The position numbers were made by a program, and so were the translations under genes. This document shows, piece by piece, positions 27,236-35,944 of a stretch of DNA of 57,099 bases. Origin of the DNA: Halomonas sp. (GTDB taxonomy: Bacteria > Pseudomonadota > Gammaproteobacteria > Pseudomonadales > Halomonadaceae); assembly GCF_017515565.1 (NCBI RefSeq), contig NZ_JAFWFN010000024.1:1-57099 (forward strand), written 5' to 3'. Position 1 is the first letter of the stretch. Each line of letters opens with the position of its first letter. The notes below the pieces were generated by a model, which was not told the DNA's origin, made no database searches, and worked only from the letters and a program-made list of their open reading frames with translations.

Positions 27236-28093
27236 ATGGATCGCACAACGACCGAGTGGAAATTAAGCCTCAACCTACGCGCTGGCCTGCTAGCGGTGGT
27301 TATCTTAGCGCTGCTATTAGGCCTTTGGGAGGGCCTTAACCGAGCGCCTATCTTGGGCGGCGGGGCTGAACTCAGCGAATACGAAATGCTGTTAGGCGGG
27401 GCCGACGAAACCGCCCGTGTTCCGCCACCATCGGCCATTATGGTGCGCGCTTGGGAACAGCTTTCTGATCCCTTTTATGATGCAGGCCCGAACGATAAAG
27501 GTATTGGCATTCAGTTGGGTTACTCGCTGTATCGCGTCTTGGCGGGCTATTTGATGGCCGCCGCCGTAGCGATTCCGATCGGCTTTCTGATTGGCATGTC
27601 GCCGCTGATGTATAAAGCGCTGAACCCGTTTATTCAGGTGCTGCGCCCCATCTCCCCGTTGGCCTGGATGCCGCTGGCGCTGTTTATCATTCGCGATGCG
27701 GAGGCGTCGGCGATCTTTGTCATCTTCATCTGCTCGATATGGCCAATGCTGCTGAATACCGCCTTTGGCGTTGCTGGGGTAAGAAGTGATTGGGTTAACG
27801 TCGCCCGCACCCATGAGCTTTCATCGCTGAAAACCGCCTTCAAAGTCATTCTGCCTGCCGCCGCGCCTACCATTTTAACCGGTATGCGGATCTCTATCGG
27901 CATTGCTTGGCTGGTAATTGTGGCCGCCGAGATGCTGGTGGGGGGTACGGGTATTGGCTACTACGTGTGGAATGAATGGAACAATTTAGATCTCACCAGT
28001 GTGATCTTTTCCATCTTAATGATCGGCATTGTCGGCATGCTGCTTGATATGTCCCTGGCCTATGTGGCGCGCTTTGTGACCTACGCCGAATAA
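27236..28093 (+). CDS. cynB: Cyanate/nitrate ABC transporter permease
   Basis: The 285-residue inner-membrane protein has six predicted helices and the binding-protein-dependent permease signature around VGVRSDWVNVARTHE-like residues (here VAGVRSDWVNVARTHELSSL), the coupling-helix region that contacts the ATPase. It starts 2 nt after cynA and works with it and CynD to import cyanate. The short N-terminal region before the first helix and a periplasmic insert after it (about residues 40-60) are typical of NrtB-type permeases. Confidence 0.9.
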   Translation: MDRTTTEWKLSLNLRAGLLAVVILALLLGLWEGLNRAPILGGGAELSEYEMLLGGADETARVPPPSAIMVRAWEQLSDPFYDAGPNDKGIGIQLGYSLYRVLAGYLMAAAVAIPIGFLIGMSPLMYKALNPFIQVLRPISPLAWMPLALFIIRDAEASAIFVIFICSIWPMLLNTAFGVAGVRSDWVNVARTHELSSLKTAFKVILPAAAPTILTGMRISIGIAWLVIVAAEMLVGGTGIGYYVWNEWNNLDLTSVIFSILMIGIVGMLLDMSLAYVARFVTYAE

Positions 28094-28111
28094 ACGCAAT
28101 GGCACATACAC

Positions 28112-28173
28112 AGAGCCATCACAAAGAGCCATCACAAAGAGCTATTACAAAGAGCTATTACAAAGCGCTATCG
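28112..28173 (+). repeat. 13-bp tandem repeat between cynB and cynD
   Basis: Four full units and a partial fifth of a 13-mer (AGAGCCATCACAA twice, AGAGCTATTACAA twice, then AGCGCTATCG) fill the cynB-cynD gap and end 9 nt before the cynD ribosome site region. The units differ in pairs (CC/TC to CT/TT), suggesting duplication of a two-unit block or stepwise slippage. Confidence 0.85.
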
Positions 28174-28186
28174 TGAGGAGTTAATA

Positions 28187-29122
28187 ATGAGTCACGCGTT
28201 TGTCGAAGTTCAGCAAGCCGCCAAGCGATTTCCTGGCGCCACTAAAACGTCACCGCCACTAACAGTATTTGAGAACGTTAGCTTCCAACTGCAAAAAGGT
28301 GAGTTCGTTTGCATCATCGGCCACTCCGGCTGTGGTAAATCAACCATTATGAATGCCCTGGCAGGACTGGATCAGTTCTCTGACGGCTCTATGGTCATGG
28401 AAGGCAACGAGATCAATGGCCCCGGTCTTGAACGCGGCGTGGTGTTTCAAAACTACAGCCTGTTGCCCTGGCTGACCACCCTTGAAAACGTGCGCTTTGG
28501 CGTTCGTGCTCGCTGGAAAAACTGGAGTGAACGGGAGGTTACCGAGCACAGCATGAAGTACCTGGAGCTGGTTGGGCTCAAGGACGTCGTGGATCGCAAG
28601 CCTTCACAGCTTTCTGGCGGTATGCGGCAGCGGGTGAGTATCGCTCGCGCCTTTGCCACCAAGCCCAAACTCCTGCTGCTTGATGAACCGTTTGGCGCGC
28701 TAGATGCGCTTACCCGCGGCGTCATTCAGGATGAGCTGGTCAAAATCTGGACCAAAGACCAGCAAACTGTGTTCATGATCACCCACGATGTGGATGAGGC
28801 AATTCTACTCGCTGACCGCATTTTCTTAATGACCAACGGCCCCGAAGCACGCATTGCAGAAGCGGTGGAAATCGACCTGCCACGCCCACGCAATCGCGCC
28901 GAAATCATCAAGCACCCCAATTTCTACACCATCCGTAATTACCTGGTCGACTTTCTGGTTAACCGCTCAGGCGATTTACGCGTTCAGGAAGATGAATCCA
29001 AAGGATTGCGCTACCCAACGTCCGTCAATCCGGCTCGTCTCAATGATCCGGATGAGAACAGCACCCCCCAGCATGAAGAAAAATTAGTGAAGTTCACACC
29101 CAAGGAGATTCGTCATGGATAA
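28187..29122 (+). CDS. cynD: Cyanate/nitrate ABC transporter ATP-binding protein
   Basis: The 311-residue ATPase has Walker A GHSGCGKST (about 45-53), the Q-loop VVFQNYSLLPWLT, the signature LSGGMRQRVSIARA, and Walker B LLLLDEPFGALD, followed by the His of the switch region in MITHDVDEA. These with NYSLLPWLT place it in the NrtD/CmpD/SsuB group. Its tail of about 50 residues beyond the nucleotide domain is longer than minimal. Ribosome site GTGAGGAG lies upstream. It overlaps cynS by 8 nt. Confidence 0.92.
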   Translation: MSHAFVEVQQAAKRFPGATKTSPPLTVFENVSFQLQKGEFVCIIGHSGCGKSTIMNALAGLDQFSDGSMVMEGNEINGPGLERGVVFQNYSLLPWLTTLENVRFGVRARWKNWSEREVTEHSMKYLELVGLKDVVDRKPSQLSGGMRQRVSIARAFATKPKLLLLDEPFGALDALTRGVIQDELVKIWTKDQQTVFMITHDVDEAILLADRIFLMTNGPEARIAEAVEIDLPRPRNRAEIIKHPNFYTIRNYLVDFLVNRSGDLRVQEDESKGLRYPTSVNPARLNDPDENSTPQHEEKLVKFTPKEIRHG

Positions 29123-29555
29123 GCTCGAAATGCGTCACACCCTGCTCGCCGCCAAAGCGCGTAAAAAAATGAGCTGGGATGATATCGGTCAAGCGGTGGG
29201 CATGTCGCCGGTATGGGTAGCCTCCGCCTGCTACGGCATGAATAGCGCAAACCAAGACATAGCCCACCAGATTTGCGACACCCTTGGCGTGGAGAGCGAC
29301 GTCGCCAAAGCGTTGGTAGCCTTCCCCACGAAAGCGTGGGATGAAGCCATTCCACAGGATCCTTTCATCTATCGCCTGTATGAAATGGTCGGCGTTTACG
29401 GGGAGACCCTAAAAGACGTGGTACAGGAAAAATTTGGCGACGGCATTATGAGCGCTATCGACTTCACCATGGAAGTCGACAAAGTCGAGGATCCCAAAGG
29501 GGATCGCGTATTACTAACGCTTAACGGTAAGTTCTTGCCCTACAAGTCTTGGTAA
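29115..29555 (+). CDS. cynS: Cyanase (cyanate hydratase)
   Basis: Cyanase converts cyanate and bicarbonate to carbamate and CO2, releasing ammonia as nitrogen source and removing a toxic product. The 146-residue protein has the N-terminal helical domain (degenerate helix-turn-helix) and the unique C-terminal catalytic domain with IYRLYEMVGVYGETLKDV and DGIMSAIDF. The active-site residues Arg87, Glu90 and Ser113 correspond to Arg96, Glu99 and Ser122 of E. coli CynS. It overlaps cynD by 8 nt and ends the operon before a strong terminator. Identification is very secure. Confidence 0.98.
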   Translation: MDKLEMRHTLLAAKARKKMSWDDIGQAVGMSPVWVASACYGMNSANQDIAHQICDTLGVESDVAKALVAFPTKAWDEAIPQDPFIYRLYEMVGVYGETLKDVVQEKFGDGIMSAIDFTMEVDKVEDPKGDRVLLTLNGKFLPYKSW

Positions 29556-29573
29556 AGCATAAAGTTGGCTATA

Positions 29574-29605
29574 AAAACACCTCAGCTAATCGGCTGAGGT
29601 GTTTT
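29574..29605 (+). terminator. Terminator of cynABDS
   Basis: AAAACACCTCAGC and GCTGAGGTGTTTT form a 13-bp perfect stem with a TAATCG loop, ending in TTTT. It begins 18 nt after the cynS stop and is symmetric enough to work on both strands. Confidence 0.93.
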
Positions 29606-29718
29606 CGTTTACCCTCCTAACGCTTATGGCGCTGCCGCCCCACGCCTTGGCCGCTAAGCACCTATCGTTGATACTCGTTATGGGCACGTTAATTCAAACA
29701 ACGAAGAGGCGTATGAGT

Positions 29719-30030
29719 ATGTACAAGCTAGCGTTTTTTGTTCCCGTTGAAGATGCCGAAAATGTGAAAGAAGCCGTGTTTGAAACCGGCGCAGGCCGGA
29801 TAGGTGATTATGAAGCCTGCTGCTTTCAAACCCGTGGCACCGGGCAGTTCCGCCCGCTAAAAGGTGCAGACCCGCATATTGGTCAGGTAGGGGCGCTTGA
29901 AACCGTGGAAGAGTTTAAAATCGAGCTAGTGTGCGAGGATGAGCTGATTAAAGCCGCTATTGCTGCACTAAAGCTCGCTCATCCTTATGAAGAAGTGGCC
30001 TACGACGTTTGGCAACTTGCCGATCTTTAA
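29719..30030 (+). CDS. NIF3/YqfO-like small protein
   Basis: From ATG 29719 the product is 103 residues and begins MYKLAFFVPVEDAENVKEAV, with GAGRIGDYEACCFQTRGTGQF and HPYEEVAYDVW, the signature of the stand-alone domain inserted in YqfO/NIF3 proteins. This domain has a CutA/PII-like fold and is of unknown function; it is often misannotated as RtxA-type toxin. ATG 29713 is an alternative with a closer AGAGG site. The frame is open further upstream over the cynS terminator, but that part is not credible. It is a single gene. Confidence 0.8.
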   Translation: MYKLAFFVPVEDAENVKEAVFETGAGRIGDYEACCFQTRGTGQFRPLKGADPHIGQVGALETVEEFKIELVCEDELIKAAIAALKLAHPYEEVAYDVWQLADL

Positions 30031-30035
30031 AGCGC

Positions 30036-30665
30036 TTAGGCACTGCCGAAATAGCGCTCGCGGTCTTCAGGCATAATAGTACTACTATGCAGCGGGTAAT
30101 CAGTGCCTACAGGGGCTGCAGCGTTATCACGCTCTGCAGCACTTTTCTGATCAGCCACATTTTTACGATCCGCTACGTTTTTGCGATCCGCATAATAGTG
30201 CTGCAACGTACGCTCTATGGTGGGAAATGCCAGCGCGTCCCACGGGATTTCATGCTCTTCAAATAGCGCAACTTCCAAGCTCTCCGGGCCTGCACTGAAG
30301 CCCCCTAGCAAGTCAGCTAGAAAAATCATATACACTTGATTGATATGCGGCAGGTCGATCAGCGTGTACAGCTCGCCTAGGTTAACCTCAGCGAAGGCTT
30401 CTTCCCAGGTTTCCCGCATAGCGGCCTGCTGGGTGGTTTCAGCGTTTTCCATGTAGCCAGCCGGTAATGTCCAGTACCCTTTGCGCGGGGCAATCGCTCG
30501 TTTACACAGCAGCACTTTTGAGCCACTGATGGGCAGCGTACCCGCCACAATGCGCGGATTTTGGTAGTGGATAGTGCCGCAAGCATCGCATAGGTAGCGA
30601 GAGCGGTCGTCACCTTCAGGAACAGCAAAACGGACTTTTTCTCCACACTGACTACAAAAGTTCAT
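30036..30665 (-). CDS. Nudix hydrolase with zinc ribbon and repeat-bearing C-terminal tail
   Basis: The 209-residue protein has an N-terminal zinc ribbon (C4, C7, C26, C29) and a Nudix fold with the box GYMENAETTQQAAMRETWEE (the usual Gly near the end of the box is replaced). Homologues with this ribbon and PRIVAGTLP, GYWTLPAGYME wording act on NADH or ADP-ribose-type nucleotides; the substrate here is open. The last 50 residues carry a tandem hexapeptide repeat, ADRKNV twice then ADQKSA and AERDNA, encoded by 18-bp repeats at about 30130-30195. It is convergent with the NIF3-like gene, 5 nt apart. Confidence 0.85.
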   Translation of the reverse strand: MNFCSQCGEKVRFAVPEGDDRSRYLCDACGTIHYQNPRIVAGTLPISGSKVLLCKRAIAPRKGYWTLPAGYMENAETTQQAAMRETWEEAFAEVNLGELYTLIDLPHINQVYMIFLADLLGGFSAGPESLEVALFEEHEIPWDALAFPTIERTLQHYYADRKNVADRKNVADQKSAAERDNAAAPVGTDYPLHSSTIMPEDRERYFGSA

Positions 30666-30757
30666 CGCGTTTTCTCTAGGCTGTGGGAATAGGCTTCAAC
30701 ATGCTTGACGTTGATCACCGCGGCTGGGTAAAAGGGAACAAAGCAAATGGAACCCCT

Positions 30758-31417
30758 ATGTTAGAGACTCTACGCAAACAGCTGCAACAGCATACGCCTC
30801 AACGGTTAGACCACGTTACGCTACGAGAGGCGGCTGTATTACTGCCTATTGTTGAGCGTCCAGCCCCAACGCTACTCTTTACTCGCCGGGCAAGCCACCT
30901 AAACACCCACAGCGGCCAAGTGGCGTTTCCTGGCGGTAAACGCGAAGCGGGCGATACCGACCTTTACGCCACTGCGCTGCGGGAGGCAATGGAAGAGATT
31001 GCGTTAGCGCCAGGGCTGGTGCAACCCCTGGGGCGGCTGTCTGACGTTATTTCGCTCCACGGCATTCGCGTGACCCCCTGGGTGGGCATTATTCCACCTG
31101 ACTTGCCCTTGGTGGCTGACCCATCTGAGCTAGACGCTATTTTTGAAGTACCGCTAAGCCACTTTTTAGACGATAAGCGCACCCATACCGACGTCATTAC
31201 GGTAGATGGCATTACCCACTATGTGCCCAGCTACCATGTTGATGGCCATGTGATTTGGGGGCTTTCAGCAATGATGCTCGTGGAGCTATTGGCCGAGGGG
31301 TTTGGTATGCCGATTAACCTCCACCAGCGCCCCGTCGGCGCGTTACGTCACTTTCCTGAAAGAAGTAGCCGCCCCCACACGTCAGCCCGCTACCCTGGCA
31401 CGAGAAACCCAAAATGA
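30758..31417 (+). CDS. nudL: CoA pyrophosphatase-type Nudix hydrolase
   Basis: The protein contains the CoA-Nudix (UPF0035) motif LLFTRRASHLNTHSGQVAFP and the adjoining Nudix box GGKREAGDTDLYATALREAM with EE following, which mark hydrolases that cleave CoA to 4'-phosphopantetheine and 3',5'-ADP. I chose ATG 30758 (219 residues), near the family length; the frame opens with GTG at 30683 and has ATG 30701, and none has a strong ribosome site. Its stop overlaps the next gene (ATGA). The last 30 residues (after VGALRHFPERS) look unstructured. Confidence 0.85.
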   Translation: MLETLRKQLQQHTPQRLDHVTLREAAVLLPIVERPAPTLLFTRRASHLNTHSGQVAFPGGKREAGDTDLYATALREAMEEIALAPGLVQPLGRLSDVISLHGIRVTPWVGIIPPDLPLVADPSELDAIFEVPLSHFLDDKRTHTDVITVDGITHYVPSYHVDGHVIWGLSAMMLVELLAEGFGMPINLHQRPVGALRHFPERSSRPHTSARYPGTRNPK

Positions 31418-32082
31418 TCGCATCTGCTCTGCAAACCCCGCCCGTTTTTGATCCTGCGGTACACAATGCGCTCGTGGAAGCACTGGTTGAACAAGGTTGG
31501 TACGTCGGTACACAGGTGATTGATCCAGCACTTTGCCAAGCCCTGTATCACGAACTGCTGCACATGGCCGAGCACGACGCGCTTAATGAAGCAGGCATTG
31601 GTCGTGGTCAGCAGCACCACCTTCGTAAGGATGTCCGGGGCGATGCCATTCATTGGCTGGATCGTGAAAGTGAAGCTCAGCGCCTCTACCTTAATGCCAT
31701 GGGAGAGCTACAGCAGTCACTCAACCAAGCGTTGTTTCTCGGCTTATTTGAGTATGAAGCGCACTTTGCCCACTATCCGCCTGGCGCGTTTTATCAGCGC
31801 CATTTGGATAGTTTTAAGGGTCGTGCTAACCGTGTCATTTCTACCGTCGGCTACTTAAACCCTGATTGGCCCAGCGATGGCGGCGGCGAAATGGTCATTT
31901 ACCACCCTAACGATCCCACTCAAGAGGTGGCGCGTGTGGTACCTGAAGCGGGTACCTTCGCCTGCTTTTTATCCGAATCCATTCCCCATGAAGTGCTGCC
32001 CACCCAGCAACCCCGTGCAAGCATTGCGGGCTGGTTCAGGCGTAACGCCTCGCTGGGTGGCGTGCTTGACCCGGCACATTAA
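31414..32082 (+). CDS. 2-oxoglutarate/Fe(II) prolyl-hydroxylase-like oxygenase
   Basis: The 222-residue protein has the iron-binding HxD...H triad in FYQRHLDSF (H130, D132) and SIPHEVLP (H192), and the 2-oxoglutarate-binding arginine in QPRASIAGW (R201). GWYVG near residue 30 and EAHFAHYPPGAFYQRH match my recollection of Pseudomonas PPHD, a bacterial relative of human PHD2 that hydroxylates a proline in EF-Tu; that function is inference. It overlaps nudL by 4 nt (ATGA), and the histidine kinase gene begins directly after its stop, so it is in an operon with a two-component system. Confidence 0.82.
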   Translation: MIASALQTPPVFDPAVHNALVEALVEQGWYVGTQVIDPALCQALYHELLHMAEHDALNEAGIGRGQQHHLRKDVRGDAIHWLDRESEAQRLYLNAMGELQQSLNQALFLGLFEYEAHFAHYPPGAFYQRHLDSFKGRANRVISTVGYLNPDWPSDGGGEMVIYHPNDPTQEVARVVPEAGTFACFLSESIPHEVLPTQQPRASIAGWFRRNASLGGVLDPAH

Positions 32083-33639
32083 ATGATGCAACAGCCTAGT
32101 AAAGACGAAGCCGCGCTGCACAGTAAAATTGCAGCACTAGAAGCGCGCAATGCGGCGCTGGAAGAGGAGAAGTGCCACTACCAGTGGCTAGCAGAGAGCA
32201 CTACCGACCTGATTTCTCGCCATGCCCGTGATGGCACTTTCCTATACGCTTCCCAAGCGGCGCGGGATTTATTAGGTTATGAACCCGACGAGCTTATCGG
32301 CGTTTCTGCTTACCAACTTTTCCACCCTGCCGATTTAGACGACCTACTTAGTAAATCTCCCCAGGTTTACTACCACGACGGTTTTTACCAGCAGACGTAC
32401 CGGTTTCGTGCCAAAGCGGGACACTACGTCTGGTTTGAAACCACCAGCCGCACTCGCCGAGATAGCGTTACGGGTGAGTTGATTGATATTTTATGTGTGT
32501 CACGGGATGTTGGACGACGAATTCATGCTGAGGCCACGCGGGAGCGCCTGGCCCAGGTGGTAGAATCCACCACCGACTACGTGCTTTTTTTAGGGCCTAA
32601 CCAACAGATCTTTGGTGCCAATGAAGCCGCCCGCCGCTGCTTTACGTTACCTAAAGACGCTATGCAGGTCGCACTCCACCAGCTTTATCAGGCGGACTCA
32701 CTTGCGTTACTCAAAGAGGTCGTTTTCCCCGCAGTGGAACGCTACGGCTCTTGGAGCGGCGAACTGGAAATGCGGGGTGCAAGTCACTCTGTTCCCGTAT
32801 TAAGCGTGGTACTTGCCCACCGTAGCCGAGGAGCAGAGCCTGGGCACTTTGCGCTTATCAACCGAGACATTAGCGTTCGCAAGGCCGCCGAAGCCCAAGC
32901 CCGGCGTCATCAGGAGCAAATTGCTCACGCTAACCGCTTAGCAGCGGCTGGAGAGCTGGCCTCCAACATTGCCCACGAAATAAACCAGCCCCTTGGCGCC
33001 ATTGCTAATTACACCAGCGGAGCGCTTTTTAAGTGCCAGCAAACCCCCGAACTGCCTGCTAAAGAATTACTGCTCCCTTTGTCACGCATTGATGAGCAGG
33101 TGCAGCGCCTAGCACAGCGGCTTCGTCACATGCGCAGTTTTGTGCGTAAGCGCAGTCATCGCGTTCGCCCCCTCGTCCTCGAGGATGTGGTAACAGCCGC
33201 CTGCCAGCTATGTGATTGGCAATACCAGCAGGGGGCAATAAAGCTGTCCCCATGCCTCCCCCCTGAGCTGCCGCGCATTTACGCTGACCCAATTGCCCTG
33301 GAACAAGTCATCGTTAATTTACTACTCAATGCGTTGACGGCTAGCCGCGAACAGCATAGTGCTGAGCAAGTAGTAATTCGTGCTTATATGAGCGGCAGCC
33401 GCCAGGTTACGCTTAGCGTAGAAGACCAAGGGTCAGGCATCGCACCTGAACATCGCCACGCGATCTTCGATGCTTTTTTCACCACTCGCGATGAGGGGCT
33501 AGGCATGGGGTTGGCCATTAGCCGATCATTAATGGAGAGCATGGGGGGCGCACTTGCCTTGCGTTCGACAGAATCGCTTGGCGGCGCATGCTTTGATGTT
33601 ACCTTACGCGCCGAAACCCCAGCTCATAATGAACGCTAG
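32083..33639 (+). CDS. PAS-domain sensor histidine kinase (FixL-like)
   Basis: The 518-residue kinase has no membrane segments. It begins with a coiled coil (1-32) and has two PAS domains (about 35-145 and 155-265), the phosphoacceptor His298 in NIAHEINQPLGAI, and an ATPase domain with VIVNLLLNAL (N box), DQGSGI (G1) and GLGMGLAISRS (G2). This H-box form is that of the FixL/DctB/TodS class. The first PAS lacks a clear haem histidine, so oxygen sensing is not shown. It starts immediately after the oxygenase stop (TAA-ATG), and the FixJ-like partner follows 43 nt later. Confidence 0.9.
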   Translation: MMQQPSKDEAALHSKIAALEARNAALEEEKCHYQWLAESTTDLISRHARDGTFLYASQAARDLLGYEPDELIGVSAYQLFHPADLDDLLSKSPQVYYHDGFYQQTYRFRAKAGHYVWFETTSRTRRDSVTGELIDILCVSRDVGRRIHAEATRERLAQVVESTTDYVLFLGPNQQIFGANEAARRCFTLPKDAMQVALHQLYQADSLALLKEVVFPAVERYGSWSGELEMRGASHSVPVLSVVLAHRSRGAEPGHFALINRDISVRKAAEAQARRHQEQIAHANRLAAAGELASNIAHEINQPLGAIANYTSGALFKCQQTPELPAKELLLPLSRIDEQVQRLAQRLRHMRSFVRKRSHRVRPLVLEDVVTAACQLCDWQYQQGAIKLSPCLPPELPRIYADPIALEQVIVNLLLNALTASREQHSAEQVVIRAYMSGSRQVTLSVEDQGSGIAPEHRHAIFDAFFTTRDEGLGMGLAISRSLMESMGGALALRSTESLGGACFDVTLRAETPAHNER

Positions 33640-33682
33640 GCGTTAGCTGAACCTTAAATTACGTTTTCTTAAGGAAAAAACC

Positions 33683-34360
33683 ATGCCCCGCCACGATGCT
33701 AAACCGGCCACATCTACCACCCCGCCGCTTACCTCACCCTCTACAGTTATTGCCGTGGTTGATGATGACCAAGCCCTGCGGGACTCCCTGGTATGGCTAT
33801 TAGAATCCGTGGGGTTAGCGACGTATGCCTTTGCCGACGGCGAGGCGTTTTTAGCCGCTGAGTACAGCGAATTCGGCGCTGTGTTGCTGGATGTACGGAT
33901 GCCAGGAATGAGCGGCCTTCAGGTTCAGCAGCAACTGGTAGACCATCACGCCGCTCTGCCGGTGATTATGATGACAGGACATGGCGATGTACCCATGGCA
34001 GTCGCTGCACTGAAAAATGGTGCTTTCGACTTTATCGAAAAGCCCTTTAACCATCAGCAGCTGATTGATGTTGTGCAGCAGGCGCTGGGCAGCGCTTATG
34101 CGCAGCGTCGTATTTTTCAGCAGCAGCGTTTATTACAGGCACGCTACCAGTCACTGCGCCCAAAAGAGCAGCGTATCGTTGCCCATGTAGCAGAAGGGAT
34201 GACCAGCAAAGAAATTGCTGAACACATGCAGATTAGCGGCAAAACCGTTGAGGTGTATCGGCTTCGCGCTATGAAAGCAATGGGTGCCGATAACTTGGCA
34301 GAGCTAGTGCGTCAGGCAGTGGCGCTGGAACTCGTTCCAGCACTCACAGCTGACGAATAA
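33683..34360 (+). CDS. FixJ-family response regulator
   Basis: The 225-residue protein has a receiver domain (about 22-135) with acidic pocket DDD (27-29), phosphoacceptor Asp70 in LLDVRMPGMSG and conserved KPF, followed by a LuxR-type helix-turn-helix (about 158-210: RPKEQRIVAHVAEGMTSKEI, then SGKTVEVYRLRAMKAMG). It pairs with the kinase just upstream. Ribosome site TTAAGGAAAA lies before the ATG. No obvious target gene is adjacent on the plus strand, as the next gene is convergent with one base between them. Confidence 0.92.
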   Translation: MPRHDAKPATSTTPPLTSPSTVIAVVDDDQALRDSLVWLLESVGLATYAFADGEAFLAAEYSEFGAVLLDVRMPGMSGLQVQQQLVDHHAALPVIMMTGHGDVPMAVAALKNGAFDFIEKPFNHQQLIDVVQQALGSAYAQRRIFQQQRLLQARYQSLRPKEQRIVAHVAEGMTSKEIAEHMQISGKTVEVYRLRAMKAMGADNLAELVRQAVALELVPALTADE

Positions 34361-34361
34361 C

Positions 34362-35330
34362 TTAGCTTAGCGGTACGATCTGGCCATTGGCATTTTCTAA
34401 TACCTCTCGCACCTGTTCGTAGTTGATAACGTGCGCGCCATCACCTTTATGCTCTTCAATTAAGCTGACAACGTTTAGCAACGTTTCCATGCCAAACGCT
34501 TGCTCATCGGTGGCGGTAAACGCCTGCACGTAAGCTTTCCCAGCGGCGCCCCAGCCCACCTTGACGGGTGCATCGATGATATTAACCTGTGTGCCTACGG
34601 GTACACGCCAGAACACCGACTCAATGTCTTCGGAGTGCATACGGATACAGCCACGGCTGGCGCGCATGCCAATACCATCTGGCTGGTTAGTGCCATGGAT
34701 GAGGTAACCAGGGATATCTAACAAAATGGCGTATTGGCCAAGTGGGTTATCTGGGCCTGGCGGCACAACCGCTGGCGGCGGATCGCCCCGCTCGGCGGCC
34801 TCACGTCGAATTGAGGCCGGTGGATACCATGCCGGGTTTTCAAGGCGCATGGTGGTTTTAGTAATCCCTAACGGCGTATTGTACGCATCGCGACCGATGC
34901 CAATAGGATAGGTCTCAACCCGCGGTGCCTCGCCATTACTCACCTCTGGGTAATAGTACAGTCGCAACTCGGCTACGTTAATTACAATACCGGTACGCGG
35001 CTCATCCGGCAGGATAAACTGGCTAGGTATCGTGACCTCAGTACCTTCACCAGGCACCCAGATGCTTACATCCGGATTGGCCATGCGAATTTCTTCGTAG
35101 CCCACATTATGCAACCGAGCAATATCTAGCAGGGTATCCTCACTGCCAGCAGTCACCGTGTACACCTCTCCGACCATATTGCCCTCTTCAGGCAAAGCAA
35201 AATGCCCCTTGGGTGACTCCTTCTCATTAGCACCAGCGGTGCTTGCTAAAAGCCAAGCCCCCAGCGCAAGGCTAGTAACAGTTAGCTGCTTAATGCACTG
35301 CAAGGGCTGGTAGCGTGCCATCGTCGTCAT
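34362..35330 (-). CDS. L,D-transpeptidase with LysM domain (ErfK/YbiS type)
   Basis: The 322-residue periplasmic protein has a signal peptide (about 1-34), a LysM peptidoglycan-binding domain (about 55-103: YTVTAGSEDTLLDIARLHNV) and a YkuD catalytic domain (about 115-252) with His212 in YLIHGTN and the nucleophile Cys228 in SRGCIRM. Such enzymes form 3-3 crosslinks or attach Braun lipoprotein. ATG 35330 is chosen over the longer frame to 35435 because it has AAGGAGAA 5 nt upstream and gives a proper signal. It ends one base from the response-regulator gene. Confidence 0.92.
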   Translation of the reverse strand: MTTMARYQPLQCIKQLTVTSLALGAWLLASTAGANEKESPKGHFALPEEGNMVGEVYTVTAGSEDTLLDIARLHNVGYEEIRMANPDVSIWVPGEGTEVTIPSQFILPDEPRTGIVINVAELRLYYYPEVSNGEAPRVETYPIGIGRDAYNTPLGITKTTMRLENPAWYPPASIRREAAERGDPPPAVVPPGPDNPLGQYAILLDIPGYLIHGTNQPDGIGMRASRGCIRMHSEDIESVFWRVPVGTQVNIIDAPVKVGWGAAGKAYVQAFTATDEQAFGMETLLNVVSLIEEHKGDGAHVINYEQVREVLENANGQIVPLS

Positions 35331-35944
35331 GGGTTCTCCTTTTTTATAGGCCCTGGGCATTGCCAACTGGGCCATTTGGCTATGAATATGCCCATTGCCT
35401 TGCGCTAGGTCAATTCGGCAGACTGTCGCAGCCATGCCTCACGGCGAGTCGTCACGGCTATTCATCACTTCTATGTATCACACCTATCTATCACCGTTAT
35501 CCATCACCTCATGCACTCGCGAGCAAGGCACCTAAGCCTTGCGTCACTTCTACATTCATTCTTCTGTTTCTCTACTCCTTGTTAACGTGAGTATCGCTAA
35601 CAGTGGGCATTCAAAAATGCTTATAAATCATGTGATCTTATTAGCAATAATAAAAAATATTGATTTTATCTTTGCAAAAGCGAGTACAGCGTCTACCTTG
35701 ATAAGTGTCTCAGCGCAGTGAAGCGCTGGGCAGGGTAGGCTACCTCCCGTAGTTTATACCCGTTGATTTAACGAACTAGCCTACTTGGCTATTAGGAGTA
35801 ATAGCGATCTAGCTTGCGTAACTAAAACTGCGCAATAGGTATTTTAGGAAAACACTAATACCTACTTACTAGCATCGTTATTAATTTGTTTAGACATTGA
35901 CGTCTTTTCGTTATGTCTTATTGCAAGCGCAAGGAGCAAGAGCA
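35331..35944. other. Intergenic region without a gene
   Basis: This 614-base region separates the divergent L,D-transpeptidase and PRC-barrel genes. It holds two small hairpins, GCAAGGC/GCCTTGC (35523-35542) and CAGCGC/GCGCTG (35711-35728), an AT-rich stretch around 35620-35690, and no open frame with a ribosome site. Repeated short ATCACYT-like words occur at 35463-35510. I see no RNA gene. Confidence 0.45.

Noticed and set aside
28112-28173. CRISPR-like repeat
   Set aside because: The units are 13 bp and abut each other with no spacers, and no cas gene is present; it is a simple tandem repeat.
29599-29718. N-terminal membrane extension of the NIF3-like protein
   Set aside because: The frame would begin inside the cynS terminator and lacks a ribosome site; the family starts at MYKLAFFVP with AGAGG upstream.
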